From positions 186,001-250,000 of the forward strand of contig CALKUK010000013.1 of the NCBI GenBank assembly GCA_937996655.1: a stretch of DNA of 64,000 nucleotides. The letters are read 5' to 3'. Made by a program: the position numbers and the translations under genes. Positions 8,422 through 16,539 of the stretch are shown piece after piece (positions within the stretch are counted from its first letter, which is position 1; each line of letters starts with the position of its first letter). The DNA is from an uncultured Sphingomonadaceae bacterium. Its GTDB lineage: Bacteria > Pseudomonadota > Alphaproteobacteria > Sphingomonadales > Sphingomonadaceae. The notes below the pieces were generated by a model, which was not told where the DNA came from, ran no database searches, and worked only from the letters and a program-made list of their open reading frames with translations.

Positions 8422-9417
8422 TTAGGCGAATTCCTCGGTGTCGATGGTCCGCTGCATGGCGTCGGGATAACGTGGCCCCGCCACGGTTTGCTGGTTGATC
8501 AGTGCATCCAGCGTGTCCAACACGGTGCGATCAGGCAGCCAGTCCCACCGCGCGATATTCTCTTCCAGATGCGGGATGGAGGCTGTGCCGGGGATCGTCA
8601 CCACATGATCGCCGCGCGACAGCACCCAAGCGAGCGACAATTGTGCAGCTGTCACACCCTGCGCGGTCGCAATCGACTTGAACGCCTCGATCAGCTTCAA
8701 ATTGTGCGGCCAATTGTCCGCATTGAAACGCGGTTGCCCACGACGCAGATCGTTCTCAACAAGGTCCGCCGGATTTTCGACCGCAGCCGCCAGCGCGCCG
8801 CGACCAACGGGGGAAAATGCGACAAAGGTCGTCCCGACCTCTTTGCAGGCCTCAAGCACCGCGATTTCCGGGTTGCGCGTCCACAGCGAATATTCGGTCT
8901 GCATTGCGGCAATCGGATGGACGGCGGAGGCTTTGCGGAGCGTTTCTGCCGACATTTCGGACAGGCCAATGCTGCCGATCTTCCCTTCCTTCACGAGTTC
9001 CGCCAGCGTGCCGACCGACTCTTCAATCGGCGTCTCAAAATCCCGGCGGTGCAGGTAATAGAGATCAATATGATCGGTCTGCAGAAGACGCAGGCTTTCG
9101 TCGCATGCCTTGCGGATTGTCTCCGGCTTGCAGTCGATGCGGCGCTTGTCGCCATCAACGATGATCCCGGTCTTGGAGGCGAGGAAAAACTTGCTCCGGT
9201 TCTCCTTAAGCGTTTTGCCAATGAGCGTCTCATTGTGACCAAGGCCATAGATTCGCGCAGTATCGAGATGGTCATAACCCAGATCGAGCGCCCGGTGGAG
9301 CAGCTCTGCCCCCTCTTCATCCGATGGCGGCACCCCATAAGCCCAGGACAGCGACATGCAGCCAAGCCCGACGGGATTGGTCAGACGCCCATTGATGGCG
9401 CGTTTGGTGACGGTCAT
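8422..9417 (-). CDS. Aldo/keto reductase
   Basis: A 331-residue (alpha/beta)8 NADPH-dependent oxidoreductase. The catalytic tetrad is complete: D52 and Y57 (HLDTARIY), K82 (LASKTG) and H123 (YYLHRRD). The closest general types are YhdN/AKR11-12-like bacterial aldo/keto reductases. I set the start at ATG 9415-9417 (MTVTKRAING), since the longer frame runs into the upstream gene and has no family similarity there. It probably reduces an aldehyde or ketone made by the neighbouring oxygenases, or oxidises an alcohol. It lies 10 bases after another aldo/keto reductase. Confidence 0.88.
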   Translation of the reverse strand: MTVTKRAINGRLTNPVGLGCMSLSWAYGVPPSDEEGAELLHRALDLGYDHLDTARIYGLGHNETLIGKTLKENRSKFFLASKTGIIVDGDKRRIDCKPETIRKACDESLRLLQTDHIDLYYLHRRDFETPIEESVGTLAELVKEGKIGSIGLSEMSAETLRKASAVHPIAAMQTEYSLWTRNPEIAVLEACKEVGTTFVAFSPVGRGALAAAVENPADLVENDLRRGQPRFNADNWPHNLKLIEAFKSIATAQGVTAAQLSLAWVLSRGDHVVTIPGTASIPHLEENIARWDWLPDRTVLDTLDALINQQTVAGPRYPDAMQRTIDTEEFA

Positions 9418-9427
9418 TGGAAATCCT

Positions 9428-10369
9428 TCAAGCAAGGGGCCGTGCGGCGTTGAGCAGTTCAATATGCTCCTGTGCCAGAACAAGCGTCGCCCCTGCAACC
9501 AGATCCGCCACCTGATCAAGCCGCGAGGCGCTTGCAATTGGGGCCGCAATGCCGGGCTGCGCTTTGATCCAGGCCAAAGCAACATGAGCGTGCTTAGCCC
9601 CTGTATCCGCGACAACTTGGTCCATCGCGGCGAGGATGAGCTGACCCTTGTCGAAATAGTCCCGCACGCGATACCCGCGCGGCCCTGAATCCAGATCCGC
9701 CGCGACACGGTACTTACCGGTCAAAAAGCCCGACGCGAGGCCGAAATACGGGAAAGAGGCAATGCCTTGTGCCACGCAAAGATCCTGCACCGCGCCTTCA
9801 AACTGGTCACGGACGACGAGGTTATACTCATTCTGGATAGCGACATAGGCTGCAACGCCCTGTGCCGCCGCCGCCGTACGCGCAGAGGTGAGCCGGTCTG
9901 CCGAAAAGTTGGATGCGCCAAGCGTGCGCACCTTACCCGCCGCCACCAAAGCGCCAAAGCCTTGTGCGGCCTCCGCCTGATCGGTCGTCGCTTCGTCACG
10001 ATGGGCGTAGTAGAGATCGATATAGTCAGTTTGCAGGCGCTTGAGCGAACCTTCAACGGCAGCCGCCACCTTGGCCGGTGCCAAATCCCCGGGTTTGCCA
10101 TACATGCCCGTCTTCGTCGCGATATGCATGTCCGCCCGGTTGCCCCGCGCCGCCATCCAATGCCCGAGAACAGTTTCAGACTCGCCACCGACATGCCCGG
10201 GGATCCAGTCCGAATAGCCTTCTGCGGTGTCGATCATGCGGCCACCGGCTTCATAAAACGCATCGAGGATTGCAAAGCTGGCGTCCAGATCTGCCGTCCA
10301 GCCGAAGACGTTGCCGCCCAGCACGAGGCGAAGGCCAACAGGTTCAATCAGGTGCGTCGGGCCGGTCAT
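9428..10369 (-). CDS. Aldo/keto reductase
   Basis: A 313-residue aldo/keto reductase, only distantly like its downstream neighbour, so not a recent duplicate. The tetrad is D47 and Y52 (MIDTAEGY), K86 (IATKTG) and H123 (YYAHRDE). The length and the LGASNFS segment fit the AKR11-13 type that reduces small aldehydes and ketones with NADPH. First gene of the leftward operon that continues with the second aldo/keto reductase and the CmcJ-like oxygenase. The substrate is unknown. Confidence 0.88.
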   Translation of the reverse strand: MTGPTHLIEPVGLRLVLGGNVFGWTADLDASFAILDAFYEAGGRMIDTAEGYSDWIPGHVGGESETVLGHWMAARGNRADMHIATKTGMYGKPGDLAPAKVAAAVEGSLKRLQTDYIDLYYAHRDEATTDQAEAAQGFGALVAAGKVRTLGASNFSADRLTSARTAAAAQGVAAYVAIQNEYNLVVRDQFEGAVQDLCVAQGIASFPYFGLASGFLTGKYRVAADLDSGPRGYRVRDYFDKGQLILAAMDQVVADTGAKHAHVALAWIKAQPGIAAPIASASRLDQVADLVAGATLVLAQEHIELLNAARPLA

Positions 10370-10407
10370 GATAGGTTCCTCTCCATCTTATCGTTTATTC
10401 AGTTCGT

Positions 10408-10470
10408 GCAGAGACGCAAAGGTCGCAGAGAAGAACCGCTTCCCTCCTTTGCCCTCTCTGCGTCTTTGCG
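10408..10470. repeat. Intergenic inverted repeat between ligC and the aldo/keto reductases
   Basis: The left arm (10415-10435, beginning CGCAAAGGTCGCAGAG) and the right arm (10448-10470, ending CTCTGCGTCTTTGCG) are inverted copies with one extra base and a mismatch. The motif CGCAAAGACGCAGAG resembles short palindromic repeats scattered between genes in many bacteria. It could end the leftward lig transcript that stops at 10482. No T run follows, so a terminator role is only possible. Confidence 0.55.
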
Positions 10471-10481
10471 CGAAATGTAAT

Positions 10482-11417
10482 TTAAAACTGCAATTCCAGA
10501 TCGTGCAGCACCTTATAGCATGGCAGAACCTGCGCGACCGAGCTGTTCGGCTCACGACCTTCACGGATTGCGGCGATGAATTCGCGGTCCTGAAGCTCAA
10601 TGCCGTTCATCGACACGTCCACCTTCGACACATCGATCGGCTCTTCCCTGCCGTTCACCAGATCGTCGTAACGGGCAATATAGGTGCCTGTGTCGCCGAT
10701 ATAGCGGAAGAAAGTGCCGAGCGGCCCGTCATTGTTGAACGACAGCGACAGCGTGCAGATGGCGCCGCTAGCCGCCTTCAGCTGGATGGACATATCCATC
10801 GCAATGCCGAGTTCCGGATGGTGCGGGCCTTCAATCGCATTGGCCTTCACAATGGGTCCAGCCTGATAGGCGAACAGATCGACCGTGTGCGCCGCGTGAT
10901 GCCAAAGCAGGTGGTCCGTCCAGGACCGAGCTTCGCCCTTGGCATTCATGTTCTTCCGGCGGAAGAAATAGGTCTGCACATCCATCTGCTGGATGTTGAA
11001 TTCCCCGGTGACGATCTTGTTGTGAACGTACTGATGCGACGGGTTAAAGCGCCGCGTGTGCCCGACCATGCAGACAAGGCCTGTTTCCTGCTGTTTTTTC
11101 AGCACAGCCTCAGCATCAGCCCAGCTGTCTGCCAGCGGGATCTCGACCTGCACATGCTTGCCCGCATTCATGCAGGCAATCGCCTGTTCCGCATGCATCT
11201 GTGTGGGTGTGCACAGGATGACGGCATCAACATCATCCCGCGCCAAGGCATCTTCAAGCTCTGTCGAAAAATGCTTTGCGCCATATTTCTTGGCGACCTC
11301 TTCGGCCTGGTCCAACCGGCGGCTGATGATTGACGTGATCTCCACGCCGTCGATCAGCTTCAGTCCGTCCAGATGCTTTTCGCCGAACGCGCCGGCGCCT
11401 GCGAGGGCTATTCTCAT
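10482..11417 (-). CDS. ligC: 4-carboxy-2-hydroxymuconate-6-semialdehyde dehydrogenase
   Basis: A 311-residue Gfo/Idh/MocA-fold NADP-dependent dehydrogenase. It oxidises the hemiacetal form of the LigAB ring-cleavage product to 2-pyrone-4,6-dicarboxylate. The sequence is very close to LigC of Sphingobium SYK-6 as I remember it: GAGAFGEKHLDG nucleotide-binding motif at 7-18, QVEIPLADSWADAE, and DHLLWHHAAHTVDLFAYQAG near the active site. The start ATG 11415-11417 overlaps the ligB stop (ATGA), so the two are translationally coupled. Last gene of the leftward ligJ-A-B-C operon. Confidence 0.96.
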   Translation of the reverse strand: MRIALAGAGAFGEKHLDGLKLIDGVEITSIISRRLDQAEEVAKKYGAKHFSTELEDALARDDVDAVILCTPTQMHAEQAIACMNAGKHVQVEIPLADSWADAEAVLKKQQETGLVCMVGHTRRFNPSHQYVHNKIVTGEFNIQQMDVQTYFFRRKNMNAKGEARSWTDHLLWHHAAHTVDLFAYQAGPIVKANAIEGPHHPELGIAMDMSIQLKAASGAICTLSLSFNNDGPLGTFFRYIGDTGTYIARYDDLVNGREEPIDVSKVDVSMNGIELQDREFIAAIREGREPNSSVAQVLPCYKVLHDLELQF

Positions 11418-12256
11418 TCTGTGGGCTCCAAAACAAGGTGGCCAATGGCCGTGTTGCTGCAAGGGATATGGTAATGGCGGTGCAGGCATTTGGTCTTCTT
11501 ACCAAGCGCGCCGCGCATGACGAGCCACATGACCATTTCAATGCCTTCGCTGCCGGTTTCCCGCAGATATTCCAGATGCGGAATGAAGCGTGCGGCATCG
11601 CTGTCACCGATCAGCATATCGAGGAACTTATTGTCCCATTCCCGGTTGAGGAGACCCGCGCGCGGGCCCTGCAACTGGTGGCTCATGCCGCCTGTGCCCC
11701 AGATCTGGACGTTCAGGTCTTCGGGGAAGCTCTCCACCGCGCGCGCAATGGCTTCACCCAAGGCCCAGCAGCGATTGCCCGACGGGACCGGATAGGTGAC
11801 AACGTTGACCGCCAAAGGCACAACCTTGACCGGCCATTTGTCGGGCTGACCGAACATCATGGACAACGGCACGGTCATGCCGTGGTCAACATCCATCTCA
11901 TTGATGATCGTCATGTCGAATTCATCGAGAATCAGGCTCTGTGCGATGTGCCAGCCAAGATCGGCATGACCTTCAACATCCGGCACGGGACGCGGGCCCC
12001 AGCCCTCATCTGCGGACTTGTAGCGTTCACCACAGCCAATCGCGAAGGTCGGGATGATCTTCATGTCGAACGCCGACGCGTGGTCATTGTAGACGAGGAT
12101 GACGACGTCGGGCTTTTCTTCCTTTTCCCAAGCCTTCGTCCATTCATATCCGGCAAAAATCGGGCCAAAATAATCGTCGCCCGTCTTCCCCTGATCAACA
12201 GCAACGCCCAGCAACGGCACATGGCTCGATGCAACACCTGCGGTAATGCGGGCCAT
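11414..12256 (-). CDS. ligB: Protocatechuate 4,5-dioxygenase beta subunit
   Basis: The 280-residue catalytic subunit of the extradiol dioxygenase that opens protocatechuate between C4 and C5. It belongs to the type II (LigB) extradiol family. The non-haem Fe(II) ligands are H12 (SSHVP), H59 (VYNDHA) and E241 (GIEMVMW); the catalytic base is H194 (GMSHQ). These fit H12, H61, E242 and H195 of the solved SYK-6 enzyme. It works as an (alpha-beta)2 complex with LigA. The start shares a base with the ligA stop (TAATG). The C-terminus is some 20 residues shorter than the SYK-6 protein. Confidence 0.97.
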   Translation of the reverse strand: MARITAGVASSHVPLLGVAVDQGKTGDDYFGPIFAGYEWTKAWEKEEKPDVVILVYNDHASAFDMKIIPTFAIGCGERYKSADEGWGPRPVPDVEGHADLGWHIAQSLILDEFDMTIINEMDVDHGMTVPLSMMFGQPDKWPVKVVPLAVNVVTYPVPSGNRCWALGEAIARAVESFPEDLNVQIWGTGGMSHQLQGPRAGLLNREWDNKFLDMLIGDSDAARFIPHLEYLRETGSEGIEMVMWLVMRGALGKKTKCLHRHYHIPCSNTAIGHLVLEPTE

Positions 12257-12675
12257 TAGTAACCTCCCTTGATCGAGCGGTTACCCTGCGGTGAGCGCCC
12301 ACCCTTGTTCATCATCTCCCGATATTCGGGGAACGTCATATCCGTCATCGTCGACACGGCTTCGGCAAAGCTCAGCCCATCCGTCGAAAACACCTTGGCG
12401 AGGAAGTAGACATTGCCGCCCAGATCAAGGCAGCGATTATAGTCGCGCGCGAGGATCGCTTCCTTCTGCTCGTCCGACATCTGCCAGTTTTCGAGATATT
12501 TGCGTTCATCCGCTTTCCAAGCGTCCCGGTTTTCCGGCTGCATCAGGCTCATCGCAAACTGGTTCAGCCAATAGCCTTTGCGCGCGCGCGCTGCGGTGAA
12601 CACGCGCGTGCCGGGTATATCGTCAAACGCGGCGATATAGTCGTGGATGTTCTGCTTCTCGCTGGGCGCGGTCAT
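12256..12675 (-). CDS. ligA: Protocatechuate 4,5-dioxygenase alpha subunit
   Basis: The 139-residue small subunit of protocatechuate 4,5-dioxygenase. It is largely helical and covers the LigB active site. Family marks include DDIPGTRVFTA near 17 and GYWLNQFAMSLM near 33, then EKEAILARD-like sequence and a GGNVYFLAK segment. It starts at ATG 12673-12675, overlapping the ligJ stop by 4 bases. Gene order ligJ-ligA-ligB-ligC is the same as in Sphingobium SYK-6. Confidence 0.96.
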   Translation of the reverse strand: MTAPSEKQNIHDYIAAFDDIPGTRVFTAARARKGYWLNQFAMSLMQPENRDAWKADERKYLENWQMSDEQKEAILARDYNRCLDLGGNVYFLAKVFSTDGLSFAEAVSTMTDMTFPEYREMMNKGGRSPQGNRSIKGGY

Positions 12676-13694
12676 AGCCCTTTCTCCTTCAGCATCTTGT
12701 CCAGGCGGGGGAAGACACGCCGCGCATTGCCTTCAAAAATGGCGTGGCGTTCCGTGTCGGAAATGTCGAGTGCATCGACATAGCGTTTGGTGTCATCGAA
12801 ATAGTGGCCGGTCGTCGGGTCAATCCCGCGCACCGCGCCCACCATTTCAGAGCCGAACAGGATGTTCTTATTGTCGATCACATCCGCCAGCAGGTTGATG
12901 CCCGGCTGGTGATAGACGCAGGTATCAAAGAACACATTGTTCATGACATGGGTCGAGAGGTCGGGCTGCTTCAGCATATCCGCAAGCCCTCGATACCGGC
13001 CCCAGTGATAGGGTACTGCGCCACCACCATGCGGAATGATGAAGCGCAGGCTTGGGAAGTCCTTGAACAGGTCGCCTTCGATCAACTGCATGAACGCGAT
13101 GGTGTCTGCCGCGATGTAATAGGCACCCGTTGCGTGCAGACCCGAATTGCAGCTGCCCGACACGTGGATCATCGCGGGCACGTCGAGGTCCACCATCTTC
13201 TCGTAAAACGGATACCAGAAACGGTCCGTGAGCGGCGGATGCTGGAAATGCCCGCCGCCGGGATCAGGATTCAGGTTGCAGCCGACAAAGCCCATATCGA
13301 CACAACGCTCCAGCTCGGCAATTGAGCCCTGCATGTCAGCAGCTGGCGACTGCGGCAGCATGCACACCGGCACGAAGATATCGGGATAAAGCGCCGCACA
13401 GCGAGCAATGAGATCATTGTTCACCTGCGCCCATTGCTTGGCGACCGTCTCATCCCCCACATGCGGGGCCATGGCGGAGGCGCGCGGCGAAAAAATCGTG
13501 ATGTCGGCACCGCGTTCCTTCAACAGGCGGATCTGGTTCTTCTCCAGCGTCTCACGGATCTCATCGTCGGAAATGGACGGATAGGCCGGTGCAGCCTCCC
13601 CCGCCTTGAAGGCGGCCTTTTGCAGGTCGCGCCAGTCATTATGCGCGGCGGGCGCCGTCGTATAATGGCCGTGGCAATCGATAATGAGGGTCAT
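12672..13694 (-). CDS. ligJ: 4-oxalomesaconate hydratase
   Basis: A 340-residue amidohydrolase-superfamily hydratase (cog2159 group). It adds water to the tautomerised 4-oxalomesaconate to give 4-carboxy-4-hydroxy-2-oxoadipate. The N-terminal metal motif DCHGHY (6-11), HVSGSC near 182, a PHGGGAVPYHWGR segment near 227, and a C-terminal FGSEMVGAVRGIDP stretch fit LigJ of SYK-6. It is cotranscribed with the dehydrogenase-like gene upstream (4-base overlap) and with ligA downstream (4-base overlap). Confidence 0.95.
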   Translation of the reverse strand: MTLIIDCHGHYTTAPAAHNDWRDLQKAAFKAGEAAPAYPSISDDEIRETLEKNQIRLLKERGADITIFSPRASAMAPHVGDETVAKQWAQVNNDLIARCAALYPDIFVPVCMLPQSPAADMQGSIAELERCVDMGFVGCNLNPDPGGGHFQHPPLTDRFWYPFYEKMVDLDVPAMIHVSGSCNSGLHATGAYYIAADTIAFMQLIEGDLFKDFPSLRFIIPHGGGAVPYHWGRYRGLADMLKQPDLSTHVMNNVFFDTCVYHQPGINLLADVIDNKNILFGSEMVGAVRGIDPTTGHYFDDTKRYVDALDISDTERHAIFEGNARRVFPRLDKMLKEKGL

Positions 13695-14530
13695 TGGGTG
13701 TTGAGCCTTTCCAGCTTAGCGTCCAGCGTTTCGGGAATGGGTGAAATCGTCAGCGACCCGATCTGCCGCTGCCGGGCGATGGTGCCACGTGTCATCAGCG
13801 GCTCGATACCGAGTGCTTCAAGTGTTTTGGCCGACTCCTCCATCTCTGCCGCGCGGCGCACACCGTGCACCATCATGCGGTCGAGCCGGTAATCGGCAAG
13901 CGCGGGCCATTCGGCGCCGAGCGAACCGAGCACTTCGTCCAGAACCCCTGCGCGATCACAGGCGAGCACGCATTCCGCAGTAAGTGCCTCCATGCCCTTG
14001 AAGATCACAGAGCGGAGCATCTTGATGGTCGAGGCACGGCCCACCTCTGTGCCGACAACGCGGATCTTGGTGAAACCGGCTTCTGCCAGCAACGCCGCCC
14101 CCTGTTCTGCATAGGGACCTGAAACAAGCAGCGGGACGGCCATACGCGCCGGGTTGACCGGCGCCATGACAGCGACATCGACATATCGACCGCCTGCTGC
14201 ATCAATGACGGCGGCCGCGGCCCGCTTCGTGTCCGGCGCAACCGAATTCATGTCAAAAAAGAAGACGTCACGCGCAATGGTCTCTGCCACTGTCCGCGCG
14301 ACCGCAAGGGCTTGGTCCGCCGTCACAACACTGACCACGGCATGTGCCCCGGCCACAGCCTGAGCGGCGGTCTCAGCGCCCTTGACCCCGGCCTCGTCAT
14401 AGCGTGCCAGCGTATTCGCCCTGCCTGCGCCATCCGTCTGCACGTCATAGACGCGTGCAGGCCAGTCCCCTGCCCGGGCAAAGGTGCTTCCAGCCTCGCC
14501 GAAGCCGATAAGGGACAGGGGGAACGACAT
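13691..14530 (-). CDS. DUF1932-type 6-phosphogluconate-dehydrogenase-like oxidoreductase
   Basis: A 279-residue protein starting at ATG 14528-14530 (MSFPLSLIGFG). An N-terminal NAD(P)-binding Rossmann domain carries GFGEAGSTF near 9-17. A C-terminal DUF1932 helical domain carries KMLRSVIFKGMEAL near 195. It is related to beta-hydroxyacid dehydrogenases. It is the first gene of the ligJABC operon and overlaps ligJ by 4 bases, so it is likely part of protocatechuate use. The known six-step route needs no further dehydrogenase, so its substrate is an open question. Confidence 0.85.
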   Translation of the reverse strand: MSFPLSLIGFGEAGSTFARAGDWPARVYDVQTDGAGRANTLARYDEAGVKGAETAAQAVAGAHAVVSVVTADQALAVARTVAETIARDVFFFDMNSVAPDTKRAAAAVIDAAGGRYVDVAVMAPVNPARMAVPLLVSGPYAEQGAALLAEAGFTKIRVVGTEVGRASTIKMLRSVIFKGMEALTAECVLACDRAGVLDEVLGSLGAEWPALADYRLDRMMVHGVRRAAEMEESAKTLEALGIEPLMTRGTIARQRQIGSLTISPIPETLDAKLERLNTQ

Positions 14531-14587
14531 CAATATCGCTATAGAACACGCCTCCGCCTTACCGCTCATCGGAAGCACGAAAGGGGT

Positions 14588-14606
14588 ATAAGGAAAAGCG
14601 AATTAT
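14588..14606. promoter_or_regulatory. Possible LysR-type dyad before the ligJABC operon
   Basis: ATAA-N11-TTAT is a perfect short dyad 58 bases before the first gene of the operon, overlapping the stop of the LysR-type regulator gene. LysR-type proteins bind interrupted dyads built around T-N11-A. The assignment is an inference from position and symmetry. Confidence 0.35.
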
Positions 14607-15763
14607 GATGACTGGGCGTGCAGTTCGTTAACGAAGGCCTGCTGCAACAATGTGGGACGCCAATTGGCCCGCGTCGTCACGCCAATGTTGCGCACAAGGC
14701 TCGCCGGGGCCGCATGAAGCTGCTCGAGCCAACCCGCCTCCAGCTCCACCGACACCTGATCGGGGGAGAGCAATGTGAGAAAGTCCGACTTTGTCAGGAT
14801 TTCGCGGATGGTGATGACCGAGCCACATTCAATCGGCACCACAGGCGGCGGAACCCCGCCACTGCGGAACATCGCCTCCCACTGCGCGCGCAAAGGCGTG
14901 CCCGGCCCGGCGACAATCCAGGGATAGTCCGCCAGTCGCGGCAGAATGTGCCCATCCCGACTGTCCGCAATCACGCGCGCAAGCGGATGCCCCCTGCGCC
15001 CGATGATCACCGGACGATCATGGAACAAGGGCGCCTGTGTGAGGTCCGGTACAGAGGACGCATCCCGGAGCGCACCGATCATCACATCGATTTCCCCGTC
15101 ACGTAGCGGCTCGACCAGTTCAAGGTAGGAGCCTTCCACAATGGTCAGCGCGACTTCGGGGTGCTTGGCGTAAAAGGCCGCGGCCGCCGCTGGCAGCAGT
15201 CGGGCGCGGGACAAAGGCATGGCACCGACAACGATCCGCCCCGTCTCGCGACCTTTCAGCCCCTCCAGTTCCGCCAAGCCCGCTTCCAGTTCTGCACGGG
15301 CCAGCCGAAAGGCACGTGTCGTCCGGCGACCCGCATCGGTGAGGGCAACCCCCTTCCCCCGCCGTTCCAGCAAGCCCCGCTTGAGCGCTACCGACAGATC
15401 GTTGATCGCACGATGGAGCGACGGTTGTGACAGGCCTGACGCCGCACTGGCCCCAGCATAGCTGCCTGCATCGGCAAAGGCGATGAGCGCGCGCAGCTGC
15501 GCCATCGTGACACGCGGGCTGGCGATATGATCCAGAGCCGCCTTGATCCGCTCGGCAAAGGTCCGTGCGGCCGGCAGCGGGTCCATCCCCTCCGGCGTGC
15601 GTTCAAACAGGGGCTGGGCAAGTAGTTGCTCCAGCCGGGCAATCCCTTGCGTCACGGCCGGTTGCGTCAGACTGACGGCAGCCGCTGCACGACTGACGCT
15701 GCCGCGCGCGCAGATTTCTGCCGCTGCTCGCAAATGCCGCAGGTTAAGTTGCCACAGGACCAT
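14603..15763 (-). CDS. LysR-type regulator with two HTH domains, likely lig activator
   Basis: A 386-residue regulator, about 85 longer than the usual LysR protein. The extra length is a second winged-HTH domain. The first HTH (7-65) has SRAAAAVSLTQPAVTQGIARLE; the second (88-147) has GASAASGLSQPSLHRAINDL and ends in LTDAGRR. The effector-binding domain fills about 165-386. It lies between the two lig operons, divergent from ligK, so it most likely senses protocatechuate or a pathway intermediate and activates both, as LigR does in SYK-6. Whether it is the LigR orthologue or a replacement cannot be settled here. Confidence 0.85.
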   Translation of the reverse strand: MVLWQLNLRHLRAAAEICARGSVSRAAAAVSLTQPAVTQGIARLEQLLAQPLFERTPEGMDPLPAARTFAERIKAALDHIASPRVTMAQLRALIAFADAGSYAGASAASGLSQPSLHRAINDLSVALKRGLLERRGKGVALTDAGRRTTRAFRLARAELEAGLAELEGLKGRETGRIVVGAMPLSRARLLPAAAAAFYAKHPEVALTIVEGSYLELVEPLRDGEIDVMIGALRDASSVPDLTQAPLFHDRPVIIGRRGHPLARVIADSRDGHILPRLADYPWIVAGPGTPLRAQWEAMFRSGGVPPPVVPIECGSVITIREILTKSDFLTLLSPDQVSVELEAGWLEQLHAAPASLVRNIGVTTRANWRPTLLQQAFVNELHAQSS

Positions 15764-15864
15764 GATGGCCGTCTTAGCAAATTCTTATACCAGCTTGCCA
15801 GTTCCGATTATGGTTTGCGCGCGCATCGGCTAGCACCACATCAAAGCCCCAAAAGGAGACAGTC
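15764..15864. promoter_or_regulatory. Divergent promoter region of the LysR-type gene and ligK
   Basis: A 101-base gap between divergent starts. It holds the ligK ribosome-binding site (AAAGGAGA) and an AT-richer stretch at 15780-15815 with CTTATACC and GATTATGG, the likely place for the regulator to bind. I could not settle a clean LysR box. Confidence 0.5.
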
Positions 15865-16539
15865 ATGAGCGGTATCGTCGTCCAGAAAATCGAACGCGCA
15901 GACCCGGCGGTGATCGCCGATCTGGAAAGCTGCGGCGTCTCGACCGTCCATGAGGCACAGGGCCGCACCGGCCTGCTCGCCAGCTATATGCGCCCGATCT
16001 ATGCTGGCGCGCGTATCGCCGGTTCTGCCGTCACCATCTCCGCGCCTCCCGGTGACAACTGGATGGTGCATGTCGCCATCGAACAGTTGAAGGCGGGCGA
16101 CATTCTCGTCATCGCGCCGACCAGCCCCTGCGAAGACGGCTATTTCGGGGATCTCCTCGCAACCTCAGCCCAAGCGCGCGGGTGCAAGGGCCTCATCATC
16201 AACGCCGGTATCCGCGATGTGCGCGATCTGACAGAAATGAACTTCCCCGTCTGGTCCAAGGCGGTGTTCGCCCAAGGGACGATCAAGGCCTCGCTCGGCT
16301 CAGTCAATGTGCCCGTCATTTGCGCTGCCGCAGCCATCAACCCTGGCGATGTCATTGTCGCCGATGATGATGGCGTCGTCGTCGTCCCGCGCGAAAAGGC
16401 CGCCGAAGTGGCCAAGGCCGCCAAGGCCCGTGAGGCGAATGAAGCGGACAAGCGCGCGCGCCTCGGCGCAGGGGAACTCGGCCTCGATATGTACAAAATG
16501 CGCGAAAAGCTTGCGGAAATGGGCCTGAAATATGTCTGA
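15865..16539 (+). CDS. ligK: 4-carboxy-4-hydroxy-2-oxoadipate aldolase
   Basis: A 224-residue class II (metal-dependent) aldolase of the HMG/CHA family. It splits 4-carboxy-4-hydroxy-2-oxoadipate to pyruvate and oxaloacetate, the last step of the pathway, and members also decarboxylate oxaloacetate. The segment LLATSAQARGCKG, then IINAGIRDVRDL with the R-D pair that binds pyruvate and Mg2+, and VIVADDDGVVVVP are characteristic. The start has a good AAAGGAGA ribosome-binding site. The stop overlaps ligU by 8 bases. First gene of the rightward ligK-ligU-ligI operon. Confidence 0.95.
   Translation: MSGIVVQKIERADPAVIADLESCGVSTVHEAQGRTGLLASYMRPIYAGARIAGSAVTISAPPGDNWMVHVAIEQLKAGDILVIAPTSPCEDGYFGDLLATSAQARGCKGLIINAGIRDVRDLTEMNFPVWSKAVFAQGTIKASLGSVNVPVICAAAAINPGDVIVADDDGVVVVPREKAAEVAKAAKAREANEADKRARLGAGELGLDMYKMREKLAEMGLKYV

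Noticed and set aside
8182..9453. 423-codon open frame on the plus strand
   Set aside because: It runs antisense to the CmcJ-like and aldo/keto reductase genes, has no family similarity and is a product of GC-rich codon use in the real genes.
10311..11333. 340-codon open frame on the plus strand
   Set aside because: Antisense to ligC; it also crosses the intergenic inverted repeat.
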